Below are positions 22,470-29,858 of a stretch of 36,137 bases of DNA, one piece after another. The notes below the pieces were generated by a model. It did no database searches. It was not told where the DNA came from and worked only from the letters and a program-made list of their open reading frames with translations. Numbering within the stretch: position 1 is the first letter of the stretch; every line of letters begins with the position of its first letter. The position numbers and the translations under genes were made by a program. Source of the stretch: Parcubacteria group bacterium GW2011_GWB1_44_7 (lineage in GTDB: Bacteria > Patescibacteria > Paceibacteria > UBA9973 > DSPV01); contig LCJJ01000007.1 in NCBI GenBank assembly GCA_000999175.1, positions 1 to 36,137 on the forward strand, written 5' to 3'.

Positions 22470-22516
22470 GTGGGAAAAAGTGGTAAACCCCGCTGGGGCG
22501 GGATAAATCTAGGTAA

Positions 22517-22681
22517 ATGAAAATTATTAAGCAAAATTATCGGGTAGTTTATCAAAAGGGAAGCTATTCCCTTGAAATTTGGCTTTTGGAAACGCCATTG
22601 ATGGAGAAAGTGCCGGTTCCAAAATTAAATTCCAAATCTCAATATTCAAGCTCAAAACAAAAATTAATTTTTAATGATTAA
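22517..22681 (+). CDS. Possible 54-residue protein, doubtful
   Basis: ATG at 22517 opens a frame whose first ~35 residues look protein-like (MKIIKQNYRVVYQKGSYSLE, then IWLLETPLMEKVPVPK). The last ~20 residues come from an AT-rich inverted-repeat element. AGG lies 3 bases before the ATG, too close for a normal site. It may be a remnant fused to a repeat. No family recognised. Confidence 0.3.
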   Translation: MKIIKQNYRVVYQKGSYSLEIWLLETPLMEKVPVPKLNSKSQYSSSKQKLIFND

Positions 22682-22714
22682 AATTTGTTTGTGATTTGTA
22701 ACTTGGAATTTAAT
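22624..22714. repeat. AT-rich inverted repeat upstream of mraZ
   Basis: ATTAAATTCCAA (22624-22635) and TTGGAATTTAAT (22703-22714) are perfect complements 67 bases apart. The right arm lies inside the spacer of the putative mraZ promoter. Confidence 0.6.
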
Positions 22715-22724
22715 AATTTATTAA
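22696..22724 (+). promoter_or_regulatory. Putative mraZ promoter
   Basis: TTGTAA (22696-22701), 17 bases, TATTAA (22719-22724), then only 4 bases to the ATG. The close spacing again suggests a leaderless message, though the match is moderate. Confidence 0.4.
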
Positions 22725-22728
22725 AACT

Positions 22729-23163
22729 ATGCTTATCGGCGAATTTGCCCATTCTCTGGATGACAAAAATCGGTTATCTTTGCCGGCAAAATTCCGACAG
22801 GAAATGGGCAAAAAAGTTGTCTTGGCTCGCGGCTTAGACCGTTCCGTAGCAATCTTTACCGTCAAGGAATGGGGAAAAATTGCCGAAAAACTTTCTGATT
22901 CTTCAATGCTCCAAGCGGATAATCGAAATTTTAATCGATTTATGTTCAGCGGCGCGGTGGAAGTGACGATAGATTCAATTGGCCGAGTTCTGGTACCGGA
23001 TTTTCTCAAAGAATGGGGCAATCTCGGCGCCAGAGTGGCAATTATCGGCGTTCAGAATCGCGCGGAAATTTGGAACGAAAATGTTTGGCGTGAACGCAAA
23101 ACAGCGGTAGAAAATCAGGCCGAAGCCTTAGCGGAAAAATTAGGCCAAGCAGGCATAATTTAA
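22729..23163 (+). CDS. mraZ: Division/wall cluster regulator MraZ
   Basis: MraZ is a DNA-binding protein at the head of the division and cell wall cluster and usually regulates it. Two AbrB-like halves are visible: residues ~1-60 (GEFAHSLDDKNRLSLPAKFR) and ~70-130 (SGAVEVTIDSIGRVLVPDFL). The conserved DxxGR pattern occurs as DDKNR in the first half and DSIGR in the second. Length (144) is standard. It starts the set mraZ-rsmH-ftsL-ftsI-murF, with rsmH 1 base after its stop. TGGG repeats ~245 bases upstream (22471, 22481) may be its binding sites. Confidence 0.95.
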   Translation: MLIGEFAHSLDDKNRLSLPAKFRQEMGKKVVLARGLDRSVAIFTVKEWGKIAEKLSDSSMLQADNRNFNRFMFSGAVEVTIDSIGRVLVPDFLKEWGNLGARVAIIGVQNRAEIWNENVWRERKTAVENQAEALAEKLGQAGII

Positions 23164-23164
23164 A

Positions 23165-24037
23165 ATGCATATCCCAGTTCTTTTAAAAGAAGTGTTATAT
23201 GGTTTGGCGATTAAGAAAGGTGAAATTTTTCTTGATTGTACGGCTGGCGGAGGCGGTCACAGCGGCGCTGTTTGTCACCAATTGGGTTCGTCGATTAAAA
23301 TTGTCGCCATTGACCAAGACGAAGACGCCGTTAATCGAGTCAAAGAAGAATTATTTCCTTGTGACGGCATAGTCAAGATTGGTAATTTCAGAAATTTAGA
23401 CCGAATTTTAGATGAAACCGGAACAAAACAACCAAACAAAATTCTTTTTGACTTGGGTTTGAGTTCTAATCAATTGGAAGAATCGCACCGCGGCTTTTCC
23501 TTTCAGAGAGATGAACCGTTATTGATGACCTTTGAAAAAAATCCGCTTGATTATCGTGCGACCGCCGCCGGTATCATTAATGGTTGGAATCAAGAAGAAA
23601 TTGTTGACATTCTGTTGCGTTTCGGCGAAGAACGCCGGGCGCGAAAAATTGCCGAAGCCATCATAACGGAAAGAAAGCGCCAACCGATCACTACAGCCAA
23701 ACAATTGGCCGATATCGTTGCCAAAGTCATTCCGCGAGGCAAAATCCACCCGGCCACCAAAACTTTTCAAGCGCTCCGAATCGCGGTTAATGATGAACTA
23801 AACGCTTTAACGGAAGGTTTGCGCCAGAGTTTCCAACGACTCGCTCCTAACGGCCGATTAGCGGTAATTTCTTTTCACAGTTTGGAAGACCGAATCGTTA
23901 AAAATTTTTTCCGTGATAAAAATAAAGCGGGGCTTGGAAAAGTTTTGACCAAAAAACCAATCGTCCCGACAGCCGAAGAAATTACCGGGAACGGAAGAGC
24001 GCGCAGCGCCAAATTAAGAATTATTGAAAAAGTTTAA
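23165..24037 (+). CDS. rsmH: 16S rRNA (cytosine-1402 N4)-methyltransferase RsmH
   Basis: RsmH methylates N4 of C1402 in the decoding centre of 16S rRNA, using SAM. The start HIPVLLKEVL and the SAM loop DCTAGGGGHS (24-33) are diagnostic. LFDLGLSSNQLEE and RGFSFQRDEPLLM follow near 97-121. KTFQALRIAVNDEL and VISFHSLEDRIVKNFF mark the C-terminal part. Length (290) is a little short but complete. It lies directly behind mraZ, as in most bacteria. Confidence 0.97.
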   Translation: MHIPVLLKEVLYGLAIKKGEIFLDCTAGGGGHSGAVCHQLGSSIKIVAIDQDEDAVNRVKEELFPCDGIVKIGNFRNLDRILDETGTKQPNKILFDLGLSSNQLEESHRGFSFQRDEPLLMTFEKNPLDYRATAAGIINGWNQEEIVDILLRFGEERRARKIAEAIITERKRQPITTAKQLADIVAKVIPRGKIHPATKTFQALRIAVNDELNALTEGLRQSFQRLAPNGRLAVISFHSLEDRIVKNFFRDKNKAGLGKVLTKKPIVPTAEEITGNGRARSAKLRIIEKV

Positions 24038-24047
24038 AACAGAAATT

Positions 24048-24371
24048 ATGAATTACATATTAAAAAATAAAAATGCCAGCGCGGCAAAATGGCCATTATG
24101 GCTTAGCGCCTCATTGCTGATTTTTTTTACTGGCGCCTACATTTTTTGTACTCAAGGTTTGATTGTCAGTGCGGTAAAAAATCGCCAAACTCAAGCCGAA
24201 ATTGATATAGTAATGTTAAAAATCGGCGAATTGGAAACCGAATATGTTAATCTACAAAATGAAATAACTTTGGAAAAAGCCTACGAACTTGGTTTCCTGG
24301 ACACTAATAGTGAATTTATCGCCGGCGCCGCTCTTGGCAAAAGCGTTTCTATGAGAAATGAAATCCAATAG
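24048..24371 (+). CDS. ftsL: Cell-division protein FtsL-like
   Basis: A short bitopic protein: cytoplasmic start, membrane segment at ~15-36 (PLWLSASLLIFFTGAYIFC), then a coiled coil (~40-75, NRQTQAEIDIVMLKIGELETEY) outside. That layout plus its place between rsmH and ftsI is what defines FtsL; sequence identity is low in this family. FtsL forms a complex with FtsB (DivIC) and FtsQ that activates FtsI and FtsW. I chose ATG 24048 (107 residues). An in-frame TTG at 24024 would overlap rsmH by 14 bases and also cannot be excluded. It overlaps ftsI by 14 bases. Confidence 0.75.
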   Translation: MNYILKNKNASAAKWPLWLSASLLIFFTGAYIFCTQGLIVSAVKNRQTQAEIDIVMLKIGELETEYVNLQNEITLEKAYELGFLDTNSEFIAGAALGKSVSMRNEIQ

Positions 24372-26070
24372 TCGCCATTCGGCCCGGGTAAAAATTCTTT
24401 TTCTAGCCATTTTATTATTCGCCGGTGTTTTGATTGGTCGGCTTTATTTTCTTCAAATTGTTGAGGGCGCGATTTACCGCGCCGAAGCGGAAGCGCAATA
24501 TCTCGGCGGTCAGCGCGCTGATTTTAATCGCGGCACGATTTATTTTGAAAACAAAGACGGCACTTTGGTTTCTGCCGCTACGATGAAAAGCGGTTATAAT
24601 TTAGCCATTCATCCGAATCTAATCGCTAATGCGTCCACTACTTTTGAAAAAATAAACGCGATTTTACCCATCGCTCAAGATAATTTTTTTATCAAAGCCG
24701 GAAAATCAAGCAATTGGGAAGAAATTAAAAAATATTTAAACCCGGAGACCGGTGAAAATTTGTTGATGCTCAAAATTCCCGGCGTGGAAATCGTCCCGGC
24801 CAATTGGCGTTTCTATCCGGCCGGCAAATTAGCCGCCAATGTTTTGGGCTTAGTCGGTTATCAAGGCGATACGCTCGCCGGCCGTTACGGCTTGGAAAGT
24901 TATTATGAAGATGTTTTGAAACGGGATGAATCGGGCCTCTATCGAAATATTTTCGCAGAAATTTTTTCCGGTCTGGAAAAAACCATCGTTAAAAAAACCA
25001 GTTTGGAAGGCGACATCATTACAACCATTGAACCGACGGTGGAAAATTTTTTGGAAAAGAAACTTGCCGCCCTAAATGAAAAGTGGCAATCGGCGGAAGC
25101 GGGCGGTATCATCATCAATCCTAAAAGCGGCGAGATTTACGCTATGGCCAATTTGCCGACTTTTGACCCCAATAATTTCAGCGCTGAAAGCGATGTGAAT
25201 ATTTTTTCCAATCCGTTGGTGGAAAACGCTTATGAAATGGGTTCCATCATCAAACCTTTAACCGTCGCCGCCGGTTTAGACGCAGGTGTTATTACCGCCA
25301 CCACTACTTATAATGATACCGGTTTCATAGAACTGAATGGTCGTAAAATTTCAAACTTTGACAAAAAGGCTCGCGGCATTGTTGATACTCAAGAGGTTTT
25401 AAACCAATCGCTCAATACCGGCGCTACTTTTATTATGCGCAAACTTGGCCAAAAAACTTTTTCCCAATACTTTTGGAATTTCGGCATCGGCGAAGAAACC
25501 GGCATTGATTTGCCGAATGAGTCGCCTGGTTTGGCAGAAAATCTTAAAAGTTCGCGCGATTTGGAACATGCGACCGCTTCTTTCGGTCAAGGCATCGCCT
25601 TAACGCCGATTATGACCGCGCGGGCGCTTTCAATATTGGCTAACGGCGGATTTTTAATTACTCCCCATCTTGTCAAGAAAATAGAATACACCGCCGGCTT
25701 TTCCAAAAATATTAGTGGCGGTAACGACAAAAGGGTTATCAAAAAAGAAACCTCGGAGGAAATTACCAGAATGTTGGTTGAAGTGGTGGACAAAGCTTTG
25801 CTTAATGGTCAAATTAAGCAAGAACATTTTAGTGTCGCCGCCAAAACCGGCACGGCTCAAATCGCCAATCCGGCCGGCGGCGGTTATTTTGAAGACCAAT
25901 TTCTTCATTCCTTCTTTGGCTATTTTCCGGCTTATGAAGCGAAATTTTTGGTTTTTCTTTATCTCTACAAACCAGTGGGCGTTAACTATGCCTCTCAAAC
26001 CCTTACTCAACCATTCATTGACATCGCGAAATTTCTGCTCAATTATTACAACATTCCGCCTGACCGATAA
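24358..26070 (+). CDS. ftsI: Septal transpeptidase FtsI (penicillin-binding protein)
   Basis: FtsI cross-links septal peptidoglycan. A membrane anchor lies at ~12-30 (ILFLAILLFAGVLIGRLYF), then the pedestal (RGTIYFENKDG) and the transpeptidase domain. Catalytic motifs: S296-I-I-K299, S351-L-N353, K496-T-G498. FGQGIALTPIMTARA is the usual block before the last motif. Length (570) is normal. It lies in the division cluster, between ftsL and murF, which separates it from the elongation enzyme at 18786. No PASTA domains are present. Confidence 0.94.
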   Translation: MKSNSRHSARVKILFLAILLFAGVLIGRLYFLQIVEGAIYRAEAEAQYLGGQRADFNRGTIYFENKDGTLVSAATMKSGYNLAIHPNLIANASTTFEKINAILPIAQDNFFIKAGKSSNWEEIKKYLNPETGENLLMLKIPGVEIVPANWRFYPAGKLAANVLGLVGYQGDTLAGRYGLESYYEDVLKRDESGLYRNIFAEIFSGLEKTIVKKTSLEGDIITTIEPTVENFLEKKLAALNEKWQSAEAGGIIINPKSGEIYAMANLPTFDPNNFSAESDVNIFSNPLVENAYEMGSIIKPLTVAAGLDAGVITATTTYNDTGFIELNGRKISNFDKKARGIVDTQEVLNQSLNTGATFIMRKLGQKTFSQYFWNFGIGEETGIDLPNESPGLAENLKSSRDLEHATASFGQGIALTPIMTARALSILANGGFLITPHLVKKIEYTAGFSKNISGGNDKRVIKKETSEEITRMLVEVVDKALLNGQIKQEHFSVAAKTGTAQIANPAGGGYFEDQFLHSFFGYFPAYEAKFLVFLYLYKPVGVNYASQTLTQPFIDIAKFLLNYYNIPPDR

Positions 26071-26111
26071 CTTACAGCTTCGCCAATTTCAACAGTTTCA
26101 TTAGTTCTAAA

Positions 26112-27434
26112 ATGAAACCTATTTTCAAAAAAATAATAATTTGGATTATCACGCTAGAAGCAAGAGCGGCGCTGGCGCGGTTTAAGCCTAAGATTGTGGC
26201 GATAACAGGTAGTGTCGGAAAGACTTCGGCCAAAGATGCGATTGCCGCTGTTTTAGCTGCTAAATTTTCTGTCAGAAAAAGCGAGAAAAGTTTTAACAGC
26301 GAAATCGGCGCGCCGCTGACGATTCTGGGTTTGCCTAACGGCTGGAGCAATCCCTTTACTTGGTTGGTAATTATTGTCAGCGGCGCGCTTGTCCCATTTC
26401 GGAAAAAATATCCCGAGTGGTTAATTTTAGAAATCGGCGCCGACCGACCCAACGATATCAAAAATTTAGCGAGTTGGATTAAACCGGACATCGTGGTAAT
26501 TACTCGCTTCGCCAAAGTGCCGGTTCACGTGGAATTTTTCGCTTCGCCGAAACAAGTGATTGAAGAAAAAATGAACTTGGCGCGAGCGCTTAAAGAAGAC
26601 GGGGTTTTAATTTTGAACGGCGATGACGATGACATTTTGGAAGCCAAAAATGAAATTCGTCGCCCAACGATTCTTTACGGCTTCGGCCCAAATACTTTAG
26701 TCAGAGCGCTCAATGAAAAAATAATTTATTCGCGAGTTGGCGAATCAGCAATGCCAACCGGTATGACCTTCAAAGTTAATATGTCAATTTATTCAGTTCA
26801 AGATTCAGAAAAAAATTCTCTGAATGTAGAAATTAAAAATGTTTTGGGCCGGCAAATAATTTATGCCGCCTTAGCGGCACTGACCGTCGTCCATTCACAG
26901 AATATTGATTTAACGGAAGCGGTCCAAACATTGGAAAATCTGACAACACCACCCGGTCGGATGAAAATTTTAAAAGGCATTAAAAATTCACTCATCATTG
27001 ACGATACTTATAATTCTTCACCGATAGCTCTGGAAGAAGCCTTATTAACTTTGAAAAATTTAACCTGTTCCGGCCGACGATTAGTCGTTCTAGGTGATAT
27101 GTTGGAGTTAGGCAAGTATTCGGCTGATGAACATAAAAAAGCCGGCGCTTTGGCCGGTAGTTTCGTTGATTTGTTGGTTACGGTTGGCATTCGCGCCCGA
27201 GGCTTTGCCGAGGGCGCGCTGAAAACCGGTTTAGCGCCGGAAAAAATTGTTCAATTTGAAAACTCTCGCGAGGCGGGAAAATATTTAGACCCGATTATCG
27301 CTCCTCACGACACTATTTTAATCAAGGGCTCGCAAGGCATGCGAATGGAACGAACGGTGGAAGAAATAATGGCCGAACCGGAAAACAAAGAAAAACTTTT
27401 GGTTCGGCAAGAAAAAGAGTGGCAGAAAAGATAA
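26112..27434 (+). CDS. murF: MurF-type Mur ligase (UDP-MurNAc-tripeptide:D-Ala-D-Ala ligase)
   Basis: MurF adds D-Ala-D-Ala to the peptidoglycan precursor in the cytoplasm. The ATP loop is ITGSVGKTS (31-39). SFNSEIGAPLTILGLP follows, and the family motif LEIGADRPNDI lies near 112. The central domain has GVLILNGDDDD, and the ligase C-domain has DDTYNSSPIALEEAL and LGDMLELGKYSADEHK. Length (440) is typical. The usual first domain (MurF uridine-binding, ~80 residues) seems shortened, since the ATP loop comes early, as in other MurF-like ligases lacking a full first domain; the exact substrate is therefore a little uncertain. It is the last gene of the cluster; murD, mraY, ftsW and murG are not in the window. 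Confidence 0.88.
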   Translation: MKPIFKKIIIWIITLEARAALARFKPKIVAITGSVGKTSAKDAIAAVLAAKFSVRKSEKSFNSEIGAPLTILGLPNGWSNPFTWLVIIVSGALVPFRKKYPEWLILEIGADRPNDIKNLASWIKPDIVVITRFAKVPVHVEFFASPKQVIEEKMNLARALKEDGVLILNGDDDDILEAKNEIRRPTILYGFGPNTLVRALNEKIIYSRVGESAMPTGMTFKVNMSIYSVQDSEKNSLNVEIKNVLGRQIIYAALAALTVVHSQNIDLTEAVQTLENLTTPPGRMKILKGIKNSLIIDDTYNSSPIALEEALLTLKNLTCSGRRLVVLGDMLELGKYSADEHKKAGALAGSFVDLLVTVGIRARGFAEGALKTGLAPEKIVQFENSREAGKYLDPIIAPHDTILIKGSQGMRMERTVEEIMAEPENKEKLLVRQEKEWQKR

Positions 27435-27455
27435 ATTTTGTTAATATCTAAACAG

Positions 27456-27528
27456 GGGCGGTTAGCTCAGTTGGTAGAGCGCGTCGTTGACGTCGATGAG
27501 GTCAGAGGTTCGAATCCTCTACCGCCCA
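27456..27528 (+). tRNA. tRNA-Val (anticodon GAC)
   Basis: Acceptor GGGCGGT (27456-27462) pairs with ACCGCCC (27521-27527). The D arm is GCTC/GAGC. The anticodon stem CGTCG/CGATG encloses loop TTGACGT, giving anticodon GAC. The T arm AGAGG-TTCGAAT-CCTCT follows. The discriminator is A and CCA is not encoded, so CCA must be added by enzyme. Only 4 bases separate it from the convergent trxB stop. Confidence 0.95.
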
Positions 27529-27532
27529 TTTT

Positions 27533-28453
27533 TTATTTCGCATTTAGGAAAAGATAAATGTCTTCCAGCGCTTTTACGGCGTCGCCGGCGGCGATGTTGT
27601 TTTGATGATACAAACCGTCGGTGCAATCACCAGCCGCCCAAATGCCGGTCAGGGAAGCACGTTGAGTTCTTTGGTCGGTAATTATCCGTCCGCCCTTATC
27701 CAATTCAACCAAATCTTTTACTAAATCAGTGGCCGGCATCATGCCGATTTCCACGAATATTCCGCCAATCGGCAATTCCACTTTTGTGTTAAAAGCATCT
27801 TGGTAAATTATCGCTTTGACGAATCTTTCGCCCTTGATTTCCAGAATTTTCACGCCCGCCAAAGCTTTCATTTTTGGATTTTTCAACACTTTTTCCACGG
27901 TCACCGGGTCAGCGCGAAATTGAGCCATCATTTCTAATAAAATTACCGACGGACAATATGCCAACAATTGGCTGGCGGTTTCAAAACCGGCATTGCCGCC
28001 GCCGATAATCGCGACATTTTGGCCGGAAAAAAGAGGGCCATCGCAAGAAGCGCAATAAGTAATGCCTTTATTTTCAAATTTTTCGGCGCCAGGCACATTT
28101 AATTTTTGCCGACCACTGCCGGTGGCAACCAAGATTGTTTTAGTTTCAAAATTATTTTCTTTGGTTTTAACCAAAAAAATGTCTTTCGTTTTTTCTACTT
28201 TTTCTACCCATTCACCTGTCTTAATTTCAATCACATCTTTAGCGTAAGCCTCCAGATGTTTTTTTAAATTTTCCGCCAACTGGGTGCCGGAAAGTGAAAC
28301 CGTCCCCACCCAATTTTGGATGTCATCGGAAACCACGCTTTGGCCGCCAAAGTCTTTGGTAATAAAAATTGTTTTTATTCGTTTGCGCGAAGCATAAACG
28401 CCGGCCGCCACCGCCGCCGGCCCCCCGCCGATAATCGCCAAATCGTAAATCAT
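27533..28453 (-). CDS. trxB: Thioredoxin reductase-like flavoprotein
   Basis: The enzyme passes electrons from NADPH through FAD and a disulfide to thioredoxin. The FAD loop is IIGGGPAAVAAGVYA (7-21) and the redox pair is C134-A-S-C137 (ITYCASCDGP). The NAD(P)H loop IIGGGNAGFETA lies at 149-160, and the C-terminal FAD motif GIWAAGDCTDG near 272. In the NADPH domain, the usual HRR-type basic motif that contacts the 2'-phosphate is replaced by LLEMMAQFRAD, so the coenzyme may not be strictly NADPH. Length (306) is normal. The stop nearly touches tRNA-Val. A TTTAACATGTTAAA palindrome lies just upstream of the start (28463-28476). Confidence 0.93.
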   Translation of the reverse strand: MIYDLAIIGGGPAAVAAGVYASRKRIKTIFITKDFGGQSVVSDDIQNWVGTVSLSGTQLAENLKKHLEAYAKDVIEIKTGEWVEKVEKTKDIFLVKTKENNFETKTILVATGSGRQKLNVPGAEKFENKGITYCASCDGPLFSGQNVAIIGGGNAGFETASQLLAYCPSVILLEMMAQFRADPVTVEKVLKNPKMKALAGVKILEIKGERFVKAIIYQDAFNTKVELPIGGIFVEIGMMPATDLVKDLVELDKGGRIITDQRTQRASLTGIWAAGDCTDGLYHQNNIAAGDAVKALEDIYLFLNAK

Positions 28454-28501
28454 AACCGACAGTTTAACATGTTAAATTTAAAAAAGGCGAAAAATACTAA
28501 A

Positions 28502-29668
28502 CTACTTTTTCCTCCTTAGAAACGCCGGAACGGCGCCCCAATCGTCATCCTCTTCAATTTTTGCCGGTTCAGTTTTTTTCTCTTCAGATTTTGCCACTGT
28601 CGGCAAAGACGCGGGCGAATTGCCGCCCAAAAAAGTATTATAAATTTTACCTTTTTTTTCGTCGCGGCCGGCGCTAACCTCCGAACCAAATAGACTCTTA
28701 CGAGCGCCCGGCATCTCGGTAAAACCGGAAGCAATTACCGTCACTTTGATCTCACCTTTTTTGAGTTTGTCATCGTAAATCGTGCCAAAAATTACTTTAG
28801 CATTGGGGTCAATGGATTCTGTGATAATCCGCGCCGCGTCTTGAATTTCAAACATCGTCAAATCTTCGCCGCCGGCAATGGAAAACAAAAGACCCTTAGC
28901 GCCGTTTATTGATACATCCAAAAGAGGAGAATTGATTGCCAAACGAGCGGCTTCCTCGGCTCTTTTATCGCCGGCCGCCACGCCGATGCCCATTAAAGCT
29001 GAACCGGCATTTTCCAAAACGGAACGAATATCGGCAAAATCAACATTGATAATCCCTGGCGTAACGATTAAATCGGAAATACCTTCCACCGCTTGTCTCA
29101 AAACTTCATCGCAAACCGCAAACGCCTGCTTGGCGGTTGTATTTTTATCTACCGTTGCCAAAAGCCGGTCGTTAGGAATAACAATAATCGCATCTACCGA
29201 TTTTCGTAATTCTTCCAGACCTTGTTCGGCCAAACGCATTCTTTGGATGCCTTCAAAAGAAAATGGTTTGGTTACCACTGCCACCGTCAGCGCGCCAATC
29301 TCTTTGGCAATTTTGGCGATAATCGGCGCCGCGCCGGTGCAAGTTCCGCCGCCCATACCGCCGGCGATAAAAATCATATCGGCGCCTTTCACCGCTTCCT
29401 GAACTTCTTCTCGCGTTTCCTCCACTGCCCGTTTGCCCAGTTCCGCATTCATTCCAGTGCCTAAACCCTTAGTTAAATTCTTGCCGATATGAATTTTTCT
29501 TTTGGCTAAAGTGTGATGTAAATCTTGAGCGTCGGTATTAATCGCGACAAATTCTACACCCTTGACTTTAGCGTTGACCATATGATTCAGTGCGCCTTTG
29601 CCGGAACCGCCGATACCCAAGACTTTTATTCTGGCAAAAGTTTCCACTTCTGGGATGATTTGAGGCAC
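28502..29668 (-). CDS. ftsZ: Cell-division GTPase FtsZ
   Basis: FtsZ polymerises with GTP to form the division ring. The N-terminal loop is GIGGSGKGALNHMVN (18-32). The tubulin signature appears as GGMGGGTCTG (103-112), with Cys110 where GGGTGTG normally has Gly. The T7 synergy loop NVDFADIR (208-215) is intact. A linker of ~40 residues leads to the conserved tail AVPAFLRRKK, which binds FtsA or other tethers. The start is GTG at 29668. Length (388) is normal. It is transcribed opposite the mraZ cluster, apart from ftsA and ftsQ, which are not seen here. Confidence 0.96.
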   Translation of the reverse strand: MPQIIPEVETFARIKVLGIGGSGKGALNHMVNAKVKGVEFVAINTDAQDLHHTLAKRKIHIGKNLTKGLGTGMNAELGKRAVEETREEVQEAVKGADMIFIAGGMGGGTCTGAAPIIAKIAKEIGALTVAVVTKPFSFEGIQRMRLAEQGLEELRKSVDAIIVIPNDRLLATVDKNTTAKQAFAVCDEVLRQAVEGISDLIVTPGIINVDFADIRSVLENAGSALMGIGVAAGDKRAEEAARLAINSPLLDVSINGAKGLLFSIAGGEDLTMFEIQDAARIITESIDPNAKVIFGTIYDDKLKKGEIKVTVIASGFTEMPGARKSLFGSEVSAGRDEKKGKIYNTFLGGNSPASLPTVAKSEEKKTEPAKIEEDDDWGAVPAFLRRKK

Positions 29669-29842
29669 GATAGTAAAGTTAAAAATTAAAAATAAAAAGC
29701 CAAAAACTTATGAAAAATAATAATATCTCTTTTGTTCCAATAATACAGAAAGGCAATTGAAAGGGAAGCTTGACTAACACTTAACCTTGTTCGCCAATGT
29801 CCTTAGTCGCCGTTCATTTTTTGGTGATTTATTGCGATTTTA

Positions 29843-29851
29843 TGTTAAAAT
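29843..29851 (+). promoter_or_regulatory. Extended -10 promoter of ppsA
   Basis: TGT-TAAAAT (TG 29843-29844, hexamer 29846-29851) with only a weak -35. The ATG at 29859 begins 7 bases after the box, so the message is probably leaderless. Confidence 0.55.
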
Positions 29852-29858
29852 ACTTTTT

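Noticed and set aside
29787..29858. Upstream ATG giving a 24-residue longer PpsA
   Set aside because: The extension (FANVLSRRSFFG...) is not part of the family, and an extended -10 box lies inside it, 7 bases before the internal ATG.
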